Below are positions 16,768 to 25,451 of a stretch of DNA of 51,104 nt, in pieces. The notes under the pieces are model-generated. The model ran no database searches. It was not told the DNA's origin and saw nothing but the letters and a program-made list of their open reading frames with translations. Within the stretch, counting starts at the first letter, position 1, and the number at the start of each line of letters is the position of its first letter. The stretch comes from Fimisoma sp964619315 (GTDB lineage Bacteria > Bacillota > Clostridia > Peptostreptococcales > Anaerovoracaceae). The stretch spans positions 1 through 51,104 of the forward strand of contig CAZUEH010000009.1 in the NCBI GenBank assembly GCA_964619315.1, in the 5' to 3' direction. The translations under genes and the position numbers were made by a program.

Positions 16768-17400
16768 ATGTCTGTTACTATCTTACTAATATTTGAAATT
16801 ATTGGAACTACTGCCTTTGCCGCTTCTGGTGCAATCACCGGATTGAGAAAAGGTATGGATATATTCGGAGTTTCCATATTGGGTCTTGCCACCGCTGTCG
16901 GCGGCGGTATAATTAGAGACTTGATATTAGGGATTACTCCACCTATGACTTTTCAAAATCCAATATATGCGACTATTGCCATTCTTGTATCCATTTTGTT
17001 TTTCGTGGTAGTCAAAAAGTCCCCTTCTTTTAGCATCAAAGGTTCCGAAATTATAATGCTACTAGCCGACTCAATCGGCCTTGGTGTTTTTACTGTCATC
17101 GGTATAAATACCGCGTATTCTATAGACTCCGACCATAGCATGTTTCTGCTGATATTCGTTGGAGTAATAACTGGAGTTGGCGGAGGAGTAATGCGTGATA
17201 TTATGGCTGGTAATCCACCGTATGTGTTCGTAAAACACGTCTATGCATGCGCTTCTATAATAGGAGCACTTGTCTGTGTGATGTGTTGGCCACAGCTTGG
17301 AAGCACCACTTCCATGTTGGCTGGTACTGCCGTTGTAATTACTCTTAGACTGTGTGCCGCACATTTTAGATGGAGCTTGCCTAAGGCTAAAATAGATTAG
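16768..17400 (+). CDS. Glycine transporter family (UPF0126/TRIC) membrane protein
   Basis: About 210 residues starting MSVTILLIFEIIGTTAFAASG. Two tandem UPF0126 domains are visible, each with the GVFGxS/GxGGGxxRDxxxG core: GLATAVGGGIIRDLILG and GVITGVGGGVMRDIMAG. Six to seven hydrophobic segments place it in the membrane. The AAGGAGG site selects the ATG at 16768 over one 27 bases upstream. In many bacteria this family follows a glycine riboswitch, as here, which is why it is thought to move glycine. Whether it imports or exports is not shown by the sequence. Confidence 0.93.
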   Translation: MSVTILLIFEIIGTTAFAASGAITGLRKGMDIFGVSILGLATAVGGGIIRDLILGITPPMTFQNPIYATIAILVSILFFVVVKKSPSFSIKGSEIIMLLADSIGLGVFTVIGINTAYSIDSDHSMFLLIFVGVITGVGGGVMRDIMAGNPPYVFVKHVYACASIIGALVCVMCWPQLGSTTSMLAGTAVVITLRLCAAHFRWSLPKAKID

Positions 17401-17413
17401 TTTTGCCACGTAA

Positions 17414-17443
17414 AAAGGCTTGAGAATGTATTCTCAAGCCTTT
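17414..17443. terminator. Bidirectional terminator between convergent genes
   Basis: A perfect 14-bp stem, AAAGGCTTGAGAAT with ATTCTCAAGCCTTT, and a two-base GT gap. It has a T-rich tail on the plus strand and the A-run of its left side serves the minus strand. It separates the transporter gene from the gene ending at 17456. Confidence 0.9.
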
Positions 17444-17455
17444 GTTTTTATCTTA

Positions 17456-18229
17456 TTATTCTTTTGACTCTCCATCTTCAAGGGCTTCTGCCTCTTTTAG
17501 TTCTTGAGTCTCTTGCTCATCATCAGCTTCCTCAGTTTTTGGTGCTCCACCAAAAGCTTCAAGTTTTATGTGTTTTCTAAATACTACCAATATGAAGATT
17601 ACTAGTGCCAATGCTCCAAGGAAAGAGTAAAGTATAACCTTTAAATCTCCTGTCTTAGTAGTTAGCAAGTGCTCTACATCTTCTTCGTTAACATACCAGT
17701 TGAATACAACCTCTGCTTGAGATGTTTCGTACTTATCTCCTACCGGTGCACTGAAGAATAGTTTGATATAATATCTAGTGTCATTCTTCTTGGATCCGTT
17801 AGCGGTCTGCGGCATAGCTATCACTTTGTTATCCGCATCTTTGAGGCTTCCCTCATAAATCATTTCTTCATGAGTTGCATCATAGATTTCCATTTTTAAT
17901 GCTTCAGATATTCCATCAGTAGCTCCTAAAACATCGGTTCTAAAAAGCATATCCATATCTTTGTCATGATTTATTCTTACAAAGTAAACTTTTTCAACAA
18001 CATCGTCTCCTGTCATTTCGCTTAACTCGACAGTGTCGCTAGTCTCTGTACGGTTATTACGCAATTCGAGTGAGATTTGGTTTTTTATTTCCTCAGTCAA
18101 AATATCGTCTTTGTCCACTGTAACTTGTGGATTATACATCCTCAATAATATTCCTGTAACAACAAGCAGAAATATCACTGCAAACAATATTTTAGCAGTT
18201 CTTATGTTCTTTTTATCGGCCTTGTTCAT
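17456..18229 (-). CDS. Unknown membrane-anchored protein with two TM segments
   Basis: About 257 residues starting MNKADKKNIRTAKILFAV. One TM segment is near residues 11-30 and a second near 205-225, with a hydrophilic, probably extracytoplasmic domain of about 170 residues between them. The cytoplasmic tail of about 35 residues is very acidic (EEADDEQETQELKEAEALEDGE). I do not recognise a named family. The ATG at 18227-18229 is preferred because GAGGGGAG lies 6-7 bases upstream. Its start lies 17 bp inside the end of the YczE-like gene, so they are co-translated and may form a complex. Confidence 0.7.
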   Translation of the reverse strand: MNKADKKNIRTAKILFAVIFLLVVTGILLRMYNPQVTVDKDDILTEEIKNQISLELRNNRTETSDTVELSEMTGDDVVEKVYFVRINHDKDMDMLFRTDVLGATDGISEALKMEIYDATHEEMIYEGSLKDADNKVIAMPQTANGSKKNDTRYYIKLFFSAPVGDKYETSQAEVVFNWYVNEEDVEHLLTTKTGDLKVILYSFLGALALVIFILVVFRKHIKLEAFGGAPKTEEADDEQETQELKEAEALEDGESKE

Positions 18230-18902
18230 CTTTTGCTCCCCTCGTTTTTCCAAATAAGATTTTACAGCTTTCTATGAAATCTTGGTGTTGTACTGTTTTA
18301 GGTTCAAACTTCATCAGGCTAAATGCAAGTTGTTGCATTCCTCCAGCGGCAAATGGAGATATAATAGTTCCTATGCCGATTGGTCCACCAAGTTGCCAAC
18401 CTACTACCAAGACTACTGCAAGTATAATTACGTTTACTCCGCCTATAGGAATCTTGTGAAGTCTACGGGCAATGGCCACCTGCATAGCATCCCTTGGGCC
18501 ACAGCTAAGTCCTGCTTTCATATACATGTATTGGGAAAATCCAGCTATCAAAAATCCCACCATCAACATGGCTATTCCTGCCCACAAGTTCTCTTGTGGC
18601 GGCACTAAATCAATCCAATTAAGAAGATCGACTGTCTTTCCAACTACTATGGCATCTAATACGGTTCCAATGCCTATTTTCTCTTTTAGAAGAAGGTCTA
18701 CCCCTATAACTGCAAAAGAGATAATTATGGACGCATCTCCATAAAGGATTCCCCACTGCTTGGCAAGCCCAAGGCTAAAAGCATCCCATGGATCTACACC
18801 TATGTTTGCCTGTATTATAAGGTAGGTTCCTACTGCAAAGAGCATAAGGCCAAAAGTAGCTGCAATAGAATTTTTAAAAATGTCAAATCTACTTTGATTC
18901 AT
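18213..18902 (-). CDS. YczE/YitT-like integral membrane protein
   Basis: A 229-residue polytopic protein with about five or six TM segments. It carries the pattern GTYLIIQANIGVDPWDAFSLGLA near the N-terminus and KAGLSCGPRDAMQVAIA in the second half, a repeated G-x-x-P(W/R)DA motif typical of the YczE/YyaS membrane family. Its function is unknown; B. subtilis YczE affects surfactin or siderophore production. The gene overlaps the next one by 17 bp. Confidence 0.8.
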   Translation of the reverse strand: MNQSRFDIFKNSIAATFGLMLFAVGTYLIIQANIGVDPWDAFSLGLAKQWGILYGDASIIISFAVIGVDLLLKEKIGIGTVLDAIVVGKTVDLLNWIDLVPPQENLWAGIAMLMVGFLIAGFSQYMYMKAGLSCGPRDAMQVAIARRLHKIPIGGVNVIILAVVLVVGWQLGGPIGIGTIISPFAAGGMQQLAFSLMKFEPKTVQHQDFIESCKILFGKTRGAKDEQGR

Positions 18903-18945
18903 TATCGTCCTCCATTAGTCGTCATATAGCAAGTAGACAAAGCAC

Positions 18946-18974
18946 ATTATACTACATTTGAGGAAATTTTGCAC
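18946..18974 (-). promoter_or_regulatory. Candidate promoter of the yczE-like gene
   Basis: On the minus strand GTGCAA (18969-18974) and TATAAT (18946-18951) are 17 bp apart, about 45 bp upstream of the start at 18902. The -10 is perfect and the -35 is weak. Confidence 0.5.
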
Positions 18975-19029
18975 CCTTTTTTTGTTCAACACCCTTCGCA
19001 GAGGTCTTATAAATAGAATTAAATTGCTA

Positions 19030-19057
19030 TTGTTTCCACGGCCAATTGTGCTATAAT
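19030..19057 (+). promoter_or_regulatory. Promoter of the M20 peptidase gene
   Basis: An extended -10 box, TGCTATAAT (TATAAT at 19052-19057), with TTGTTT at 19030-19035, 16 bp upstream. It leaves a leader of about 75 bases before the start at 19139. Confidence 0.6.
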
Positions 19058-19138
19058 TGGTGCTAAGAAAAGTGGCAAGTCAAGTGCTTAAGGCTTGGCT
19101 ACTATGAGAAAATGTATGACTGGTTTTTGGAGGCGCAT

Positions 19139-20314
19139 ATGTACGAATCATTTGAAACATTAGATGTAGTTAAACTCACTTCAGAAATGGTTGCAATTAA
19201 AAGCTATTCCTTTATGGACAACCAAGAAGAAGAAATATCCCAATACATTTTGGATTTTTTCCTAGCAAATGACATCAAAGCATATAGAAAGGAAATAACT
19301 CCTGGCAGGTACAATACTTTTGCCGTTTTAGAAGGAACAAACAGCAAAAATCATCCTTCCCTGCTTTTGACGGGTCATATGGACACAGTCCCAGCATACG
19401 ATTTTGAAAAAGCATTTGAGCCTTGGGAAGATGAGGAATATGTTTACGGGCGAGGCGCTTGTGATATGAAAGGCCCGCTTGCATGTATGATGTGGGCAAT
19501 GGCGACTATCAAAAAAAGTGGCACAAAATTAAAGGGAGACCTTATTTTCTGTGGCGTTGCTGATGAGGAAGAAGCTGGTATCGGTACCGCAAATCTAATA
19601 GAAACAGGTCCTGAGGCAACTTACTCAATCATCGGAGAGCCTTCAACAATGAATATCGATCTTGGCCACAAAGGCTTAGAGTGGATAGAAGTTTCCTTCA
19701 AAGGGAAAAAAGTTCACGGAGGGGCTCAAAAGGATGGAGTCAATGCTATTATGATGGCCAGCAGATTTATACACAAACTGGAAACCGAGTATTTGCCTAA
19801 ACTAGCCACTCGTACACATCCAATTCTAGGAGAAGCCACCTTGAATATCGGCACAATAACTGGCGGAGATCAACCTAGCACAGTTCCAGACCACTGCTCC
19901 CTACGATTAGACAGGAGATGTCTAACTTCAGAAACTATTAAGCAAGTTTATAGCGAATTGCAGCAGTTGATAGATGAGCTTCACCAAGAAGACCCTAAGT
20001 TTGAAGCCGAAATTAAAGATGTTTTTAATGGGGAAACCTTGCCACATATACCATTCTGTACTGATGAAAGTTCAGGAGTGGTTGTAGCAGCGAAAGCGGC
20101 CCTTATAAAAAATGGAATCACGCCAGTTCTGTCACGATTCCCTGCCTGGTCAGACGCAGGCTTTATGTCGGCAGGAACCAATAGCCAATGTATTATTATG
20201 GGGCCTGGGGACTTAACCCTTGCTCACTCTATCCATGAAAAGATTGGCAAACAAGAGCTGATAGATGGCGCAAATATTTATATGGATATAGCATTGGCAA
20301 TATGCCAAGATTAA
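19139..20314 (+). CDS. M20 family zinc peptidase/deacylase (ArgE/DapE/CPG2 type)
   Basis: A 391-residue zinc hydrolase starting MYESFETLDVVKLTSEMVAIKSYS. Expected residues are present: H80 and D82 (GHMDTVP), D109 (GRGACDMKG), the base and ligand pair E143-E144 (VADEEEAGIG), IIGEPS, and a late AHSIHEKI. It should release an amino acid from a peptide or N-acyl compound in the cytosol; the specific substrate cannot be read. GGAGG lies 5 bases before the chosen ATG; a shorter-spaced upstream ATG at 19112 has no ribosome site. It stands alone on the plus strand, convergent with the D-aminoacylase-like gene. Confidence 0.88.
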   Translation: MYESFETLDVVKLTSEMVAIKSYSFMDNQEEEISQYILDFFLANDIKAYRKEITPGRYNTFAVLEGTNSKNHPSLLLTGHMDTVPAYDFEKAFEPWEDEEYVYGRGACDMKGPLACMMWAMATIKKSGTKLKGDLIFCGVADEEEAGIGTANLIETGPEATYSIIGEPSTMNIDLGHKGLEWIEVSFKGKKVHGGAQKDGVNAIMMASRFIHKLETEYLPKLATRTHPILGEATLNIGTITGGDQPSTVPDHCSLRLDRRCLTSETIKQVYSELQQLIDELHQEDPKFEAEIKDVFNGETLPHIPFCTDESSGVVVAAKAALIKNGITPVLSRFPAWSDAGFMSAGTNSQCIIMGPGDLTLAHSIHEKIGKQELIDGANIYMDIALAICQD

Positions 20315-20323
20315 GCTCAATAA

Positions 20324-20354
20324 AAAAGGAAGTGCTATTTTAGCACTTCCTTTT
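20324..20354. terminator. Bidirectional terminator
   Basis: A perfect 14-bp stem, AAAAGGAAGTGCTA with TAGCACTTCCTTTT, and a three-base TTT loop. Both flanks are A/T rich, serving the M20 gene (plus) and the gene ending at 20357 (minus). Confidence 0.9.
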
Positions 20355-20356
20355 GC

Positions 20357-21721
20357 TTATCTGTCAAAATATGATATGAACTTTCCTGAAGTTTCTGTAA
20401 GGATTTCGTTTTCCTTGACAGTTTCTATACCATTAACAATTACGTGATTTATCCCTTTGTTTGGAATATTGATATCTTGGAATGTTGGCCCATCCATTAT
20501 AGTGTCAGGGTCAAATATTGTAATATCTGCATCTGCGCCTTCTTTGATTATTCCTTTTCTGGATTCAATTTCAAGGCGTTTTGCTGGTTCCAAAGTCATC
20601 TTCCTAAGAGCATCAATTAGGCTTAACTTCCCCTCTTCTCTTACATACTTACCTAAGACTCTAGGGAAAGAACCTGCGGCTCTAGGGTGGCCCATACCAT
20701 TGTTGATAATTCCGTCAGAAGCTATCATACCTACTGGATTAGCAATGGCTTCAGCAATTTCATCTTCATTCATTACAAAAGCAACCGCTAACATTTGTGG
20801 ATACTTCTCTCTCGCATCTTCAAATATTTCTTTGGTGCAGAACACATTCTTATATGGCTCTTCTGTAAGCAATATATCGCTGTATGTTTTGCCCCAGTCT
20901 TCTAAGCAACCGTCTTCAAACACTGTTGAACCAATGGTTGTAGAGAACGCGTTGTATGGATAAGTGTCATAGTTGAACTTTGGATTTTTGCGAGTCTCCT
21001 CGTTGATTACCTTCAAAGCCTCTCCCATTTGGCCTAATGCCGCGCAGGAAGACAAGTGAGAAACTTGGAACTTTTTGTCCATCGCTTCTTGTACTTCAAT
21101 CATTTCTTCGATTGCTTTGACAGCATTGCTGCCGTCCTCTCTGTAATGAGCAGTAACCAAAAGATGTTCGTCATCCTTTAATTGAGTAGCGTATTTGATT
21201 TCTTCTGTGGTCATACCTGGGTCGTACTCTATTCCAAGGGAAATACCAAAAGCACCCTCATCTAAGTCTTCCAGCATATATCCCCTTATTTTATCCCAGA
21301 CAGCCTTATCGGTTTTGTCATAATGGCCAAAGCCTAATACGTCATGTCTATAGTAGTTGTAGCCAGAAAGTATAATATAGTTGACTGGCGCACCCCCAAG
21401 TCTATTCATCATAGCTTTAAATTCTTTGAGAGGTTGGTTCATAACGCCACAGTTGCCGCCAACAGCCAAGGTTACTCCTTGTCTTGCCATCATCTTGGCT
21501 ATTACCCACTCATCTCCTTCGCTCACTTTTTCCTCGTGCATGTGAATGTCGATGAATCCCGGTGATACGATTTTTCCTTTTGCGTCTATAGTCTTCTTAG
21601 CAGGTAATTCTTCATTACCTACATAAGTTATTTTCCCATTTAAAATGCCAATATTGGCTTCTATCAATTGTTTTTTTTCAAAGTCAGGGTACTGGCCTGA
21701 TGTAATTAGTATGTCTAACAT
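20357..21721 (-). CDS. N-acyl-D-amino-acid deacylase-like amidohydrolase
   Basis: A 454-residue amidohydrolase-superfamily enzyme. The metal-binding H60-x-H62 (PGFIDIHMHEE), the VGGNCGV motif with C91, HLSSCAA, and GHPRAAGSFPRVLGKYVREE all match the D-aminoacylase/D-glutamate deacylase branch. These cytosolic enzymes cleave N-acyl groups or related amides from D-amino acids. It is the last gene of the minus-strand cluster with the M20D hydrolase, the YfcC carrier and two small membrane proteins, starting 18 bp after the second of these. The D-specificity is inferred from family. Confidence 0.85.
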   Translation of the reverse strand: MLDILITSGQYPDFEKKQLIEANIGILNGKITYVGNEELPAKKTIDAKGKIVSPGFIDIHMHEEKVSEGDEWVIAKMMARQGVTLAVGGNCGVMNQPLKEFKAMMNRLGGAPVNYIILSGYNYYRHDVLGFGHYDKTDKAVWDKIRGYMLEDLDEGAFGISLGIEYDPGMTTEEIKYATQLKDDEHLLVTAHYREDGSNAVKAIEEMIEVQEAMDKKFQVSHLSSCAALGQMGEALKVINEETRKNPKFNYDTYPYNAFSTTIGSTVFEDGCLEDWGKTYSDILLTEEPYKNVFCTKEIFEDAREKYPQMLAVAFVMNEDEIAEAIANPVGMIASDGIINNGMGHPRAAGSFPRVLGKYVREEGKLSLIDALRKMTLEPAKRLEIESRKGIIKEGADADITIFDPDTIMDGPTFQDINIPNKGINHVIVNGIETVKENEILTETSGKFISYFDR

Positions 21722-21739
21722 TCAAGTCTCTCCTATCGA

Positions 21740-22066
21740 TTATTTAGAATATTTGGCATGGTCTATTATCATTAAGACGATGACCAGAACAATTCCAAGT
21801 CCAAAAATAATAATTGGTGATAATGTTGCTTCTGTCGCTTTTAAAGCAAACCAAGCGCATGCTCCTGCGATAATGCCTAACAAAATAAGTCTGTTTCCAA
21901 ACATTTTGCAATACATCGGCATATTCGTGATTCCTTTTTTCTGAAAATCAGCAAGGAAGCTTTCTTTTCCGCGTTGAATAATTGAGCCAATTACTAAAAG
22001 CTGCAACATCATTGCTATCATTATATAGCCGAATATTTGTAGTGATACTAAAGGGCTTATATCCAT
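21740..22066 (-). CDS. Small membrane protein, about 3 TM segments (unknown)
   Basis: A 108-residue protein with hydrophobic segments at about 8-28, 58-77 and 82-101, joined by a basic loop containing QRGKESFLADFQKKG. I do not recognise a family. Its ATG directly follows the stop codon of the 87-residue membrane protein (TAG-ATG), so the two are made in equal amounts and may be subunits of one complex. The neighbours, a YfcC carrier upstream and a D-aminoacylase-like enzyme downstream, suggest a role in uptake of an acyl-amino acid or dipeptide. Confidence 0.75.
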   Translation of the reverse strand: MDISPLVSLQIFGYIMIAMMLQLLVIGSIIQRGKESFLADFQKKGITNMPMYCKMFGNRLILLGIIAGACAWFALKATEATLSPIIIFGLGIVLVIVLMIIDHAKYSK

Positions 22067-22330
22067 CTATTTTCCCTCCTTGTTTTCTTTATCTTCTTTG
22101 ATTGAAAGGTAAAGAGAAATCGCTGTATATATTACAGCCAAAGGCACGAAAATGGAGAAGCAGAACACATACCAGGTATTTGCAATGTATTTCATCGCAA
22201 ACATTTCCACTATCATGGTCGCCGCCCCTGCAACTAATAGTGCTCTTTTGTTGATGCCTCTTCTAAAATCTATGATGAGTGCAATAATTGATATTATGAT
22301 TGGTGCTAAGTAAATTAATGTAATTAACAT
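22067..22330 (-). CDS. Small membrane protein, 3 TM segments (unknown)
   Basis: An 87-residue protein with hydrophobic segments at about 2-21, 30-48 and 53-75 and a charged C-terminal tail (KEDKENKEGK). It is not recognised. It is translationally coupled to the 108-residue membrane protein. A hairpin 25 bp upstream separates it from the YfcC carrier gene. Together the pair would give about six TM segments, a plausible two-chain carrier or carrier accessory. Confidence 0.75.
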   Translation of the reverse strand: MLITLIYLAPIIISIIALIIDFRRGINKRALLVAGAATMIVEMFAMKYIANTWYVFCFSIFVPLAVIYTAISLYLSIKEDKENKEGK

Positions 22331-22354
22331 ATTGTTTTCCTTTAATTATACATA

Positions 22355-22395
22355 AAGTGGCATGCACTTGAGCTAGGCTTAAGGTCATGCCACTT
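22355..22395. terminator. Intercistronic hairpin (partial terminator or processing site)
   Basis: AAGTGGCATG (22355-22364) pairs perfectly with CATGCCACTT (22386-22395), and the loop holds a second imperfect stem (CTTGAGC/GCTTAAG). The downstream side on the minus strand is A/T rich but lacks a clean T-run. It may lower expression of the genes after the carrier. Confidence 0.55.
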
Positions 22396-22444
22396 AAATG
22401 CTTCATTTATTCATGCATTAGTTGCAAGTATAGAATTCCAGGAA

Positions 22445-23854
22445 TTACTGTAATCCCATAATGTGTGCAGCTGCTACGAATACTGCTCCAAGTAAGTACT
22501 GTAAGCCAACCAATGGAAGGATCCATTTAGCCCACTTAGCCCAAGGAATCTTAGCAAGTGCAAGACCAGCCATGAAGTATCCTGAAGTTGGTGTGAATAT
22601 GTTTGAAATACCATCACCTAACTGGAATGCTACGCAAGCGGTCTGACGGCTTACTCCTACCAAGTCTGAAAGTGGAGCCAAAATTGGCATTGATACTGCC
22701 GCCTGGCCTGAACCTGACGGTACGATGAAGTTAAGTAAGCACTGGAATATGTACATTCCTATTGCAGATACCATTGATGGAAGTCCAGCAAGGAATCCAG
22801 CACAAGCATTAAGAATAGTATGAAGGATGTTACCATCTGTCATTACTACCAAGATACCACGTGCAAAACCAACTACTAAAGCGCCTGTTGCGATGTCAGC
22901 CATACCACCACCAAAAGTAGTAGCGTAGCTGTTGAAGCCCATGTCTTTGTCAATAACTGCAACTATCATGGACATTGCGAAGAAGATAGCAGCGATTTCG
23001 TCCATATACCAACCCCATGTAACTACGGAGTATACTAGGAAAATGATCGCGATGCAGAATACTACTAGGATGCCTTTTCTTCTTCCAGTGAATTCTGGAA
23101 GTACTTCTAAGTCTACTACATCTTCTCTCTTCTGATCTTCTGCATGCATTACAGATAAAGTAGGGTTCTTCTTAACTTTATTTGCATACATTAACATAAA
23201 TCCTACTGTAAGTCCAACCATACAAGCGTACATTACAAGACGGAATCCCATACCAGAAAGTAATTCTACCTGGGCGATACCTTGTGCAACTTGTACTGTG
23301 AATGGGTTGATGAATGCTCCAGAGAAACCAGCACCAGCACCGCAAAGTACGATACCTGCACCAGTAATGGAGTCATATCCCGCCGCAATCATCAGTGATA
23401 CGAAGATTGGGATGAACGGTATAGTTTCCTCTGCCATTCCGAATACTGATCCGCAAAGTGAGAAGAAAATCATTACAACTGGGATTACAACCCAAGTTTT
23501 ACCCTTGAGCCCTTTGATGAGTCTTCCCATTCCTGCTTCAATGGCTTTGGTTTCTTGTAACACTGTCATTGCTCCACCTACGATAAAGATGAAGAAAATG
23601 ATTTGTGCGCATTCTTGCATACCACGAGGTACGGAAGTTAATAGCTGCAATAATGTTACAGGAGTCTTTTCCATGTAAGTGAATGTGTCCGGATCAACTA
23701 CGGTTCTTTCATGTCCTGTTTCTGGATTGTCGATGATAGTCATCATCTCGTATGAACCAGCAGGAATTACGTAGGAAAGAACGGAGAAGATTAGGATTAG
23801 TGCCAACAATAAAATATAGACGTGTGGCACATTAAATTTCTTCTTGGTTTCCAT
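22445..23854 (-). CDS. YfcC/DcuC-family membrane carrier
   Basis: A 469-residue protein with about 12 hydrophobic segments. The N-terminus VPHVYILLLALILIFSVLSYVIPAG, the middle GMAEETIPFIPIF and GAGFSGAFINPFTV, and the C-terminal PSGSGQAAVSMPI are signatures of the YfcC branch of the C4-dicarboxylate/basic amino-acid carriers (PF03606). It likely imports an organic acid, amino acid or dipeptide. It sits 157 bp after the M20D hydrolase and before the two small membrane proteins and the D-aminoacylase-like gene, so its substrate is probably what those enzymes cleave. Confidence 0.9.
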   Translation of the reverse strand: METKKKFNVPHVYILLLALILIFSVLSYVIPAGSYEMMTIIDNPETGHERTVVDPDTFTYMEKTPVTLLQLLTSVPRGMQECAQIIFFIFIVGGAMTVLQETKAIEAGMGRLIKGLKGKTWVVIPVVMIFFSLCGSVFGMAEETIPFIPIFVSLMIAAGYDSITGAGIVLCGAGAGFSGAFINPFTVQVAQGIAQVELLSGMGFRLVMYACMVGLTVGFMLMYANKVKKNPTLSVMHAEDQKREDVVDLEVLPEFTGRRKGILVVFCIAIIFLVYSVVTWGWYMDEIAAIFFAMSMIVAVIDKDMGFNSYATTFGGGMADIATGALVVGFARGILVVMTDGNILHTILNACAGFLAGLPSMVSAIGMYIFQCLLNFIVPSGSGQAAVSMPILAPLSDLVGVSRQTACVAFQLGDGISNIFTPTSGYFMAGLALAKIPWAKWAKWILPLVGLQYLLGAVFVAAAHIMGLQ

Positions 23855-24011
23855 AAATAAACCTCCTATGAAATTTGGTTGCCTTAAAATAAAAATAAAA
23901 GGCTAAAAATAACGTTTAATGTCCTTCATAATCCCTGAAGGGCTCTCGCTTTGTTGTATAAAGGTTTGAGCAAAGCGAATATATTTCATACACATCGTGT
24001 ACAAAAACAGT

Positions 24012-25184
24012 TTATGCGCTAAAATCTTCTTTCAGCTTTTTGATTTTTTCCTCATCACTAAATATCTTAGCTATAGTACCTACTATTAATTTGGCTCCAT
24101 CTCCAAGAGCTTCGTGAGCCTTAGGGCCTTTGACCGCCGCTAAAAATTCTTCTGTATGAATTGTAACATCTCGCTCCACCAACTGAAGTGTTGGATGAAG
24201 TGCTGGACATTCAAAGCTTACATTACCTATGTCGGAAGATCCAAACATTTTATTATGGTCGCCATTGATTTCAATTCCAAGTTCACCGAAAACTTCTTCA
24301 ACGGCTTTTTCGCCAGTCTTGTTTCTGTTCATACCCTTAAACATCTTAGTGGTAAGATTTCCTTCGTAAGAGCATTCAGCCATTAAGGCTCCGCCCTTTG
24401 CACAGTTTTCAACTCTTTCCAAAAGTTTCAAAAGATAAGGGTATTCTGGATGTCTCATCCAAGTCTCAATTCGGGCTTCATCAGGAATACTACCACCTGC
24501 GGTACCACCTTTAAAAAGGATCGAATTAAGTCTGGTATCTGGCTCACAGCATCCACGAATGCAATCCACACCGTGCATCATAAGTTGCGCAGCATTTAAT
24601 GCGTTTTGTCCCTCCCAAGGAGAAGCTCCCGCATGCGACGCTTTGCCGTTGAAAGTATAGCTCATAGATGCAAGGCTGTTTAGCTTGCAGAAAATCAAGT
24701 TTTGGTTATAAAGATGAACCATTATAGCTAGGTCATAGTCTTTGAAAACTCCATCTTCGCTCATGTAACATTTTGCGCCATCTTCCTCCTCTGCTGGAGT
24801 ACCGATTACGTGGATGTCACAATCAAGTTCATCTTGAAGCTCTGTCATAGCTATTCCAGCAAGCAAACTGATAGCCCCACTTAGATTATGTCCACAAGCG
24901 TGTCCAATACCAGGTAGTGCGTCATACTCTGCCAAAATCGCTATCTTATGTTTATGATTATTGGCTCCATAAGTAGCCTTAAAAGCTGTTTCAATTCCTG
25001 CGAAAGGATACTCAGTATCAAACCCTTTAGATTTTAATGTTTCAACTAACTTCTTAGATGTTTCAAATTCGTGCTCTGCTATTTCAGGATTATCTGCAAT
25101 ATTATCACTTAAAGCAGCGAGTTCTTCTAAGTTTGATTTGATTTTTTCTTCGGCTGTTTTTAGAATTTCTGTATAATTATTCAT
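24012..25184 (-). CDS. M20D amidohydrolase (AbgB/aminoacylase-like)
   Basis: A 390-residue M20D metallohydrolase starting MNNYTEILKTAEEKIKSN. It has the GIGHACGHN metal motif (C97, H99), the E132-E133 pair in TPAEEEDGAK, and the substrate-closing SHAGASPWEGQNAL. The family includes AbgB (p-aminobenzoyl-glutamate hydrolase) and N-acyl-amino-acid and dipeptide hydrolases. The ATG at 25182-25184 has GGGGGA 7 bases upstream and is preferred over 25205. It is the first gene of a cluster ending with the D-aminoacylase-like enzyme. Confidence 0.9.
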   Translation of the reverse strand: MNNYTEILKTAEEKIKSNLEELAALSDNIADNPEIAEHEFETSKKLVETLKSKGFDTEYPFAGIETAFKATYGANNHKHKIAILAEYDALPGIGHACGHNLSGAISLLAGIAMTELQDELDCDIHVIGTPAEEEDGAKCYMSEDGVFKDYDLAIMVHLYNQNLIFCKLNSLASMSYTFNGKASHAGASPWEGQNALNAAQLMMHGVDCIRGCCEPDTRLNSILFKGGTAGGSIPDEARIETWMRHPEYPYLLKLLERVENCAKGGALMAECSYEGNLTTKMFKGMNRNKTGEKAVEEVFGELGIEINGDHNKMFGSSDIGNVSFECPALHPTLQLVERDVTIHTEEFLAAVKGPKAHEALGDGAKLIVGTIAKIFSDEEKIKKLKEDFSA

Positions 25185-25243
25185 TTTTTTATCCCCCGTC
25201 AACAATCTTGAAGCCTTTTACATTGGTTTTTTTCACAAAAAGC

Positions 25244-25272
25244 ACATTACCACACAATAATTTTTGCGTCAA
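25244..25272 (-). promoter_or_regulatory. Promoter of the M20D/YfcC cluster
   Basis: On the minus strand TTGACG (25267-25272) and TAATGT (25244-25249) are exactly 17 bp apart, about 60 bp before the start codon at 25184. Confidence 0.6.
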
Positions 25273-25451
25273 GCGTATATAAAAATAATTTTTGTATACA
25301 TCCGAATCTTTATCTCTTTGCCCTAGATTATGGCAATTTTTTACATGAATACTCTATGCTTTCCCAAAAACAATGCCTTAATTCTTTATTTCTCTTTAAG
25401 CATTTTAGTGTATATTTACTTATATATATGTTACTATTTTAATCGATTAGT

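Noticed and set aside
20457..20963. 168-codon plus-strand frame opposite the D-aminoacylase-like gene
   Set aside because: Composition is that of an antisense shadow; the minus-strand protein has clear family motifs throughout.
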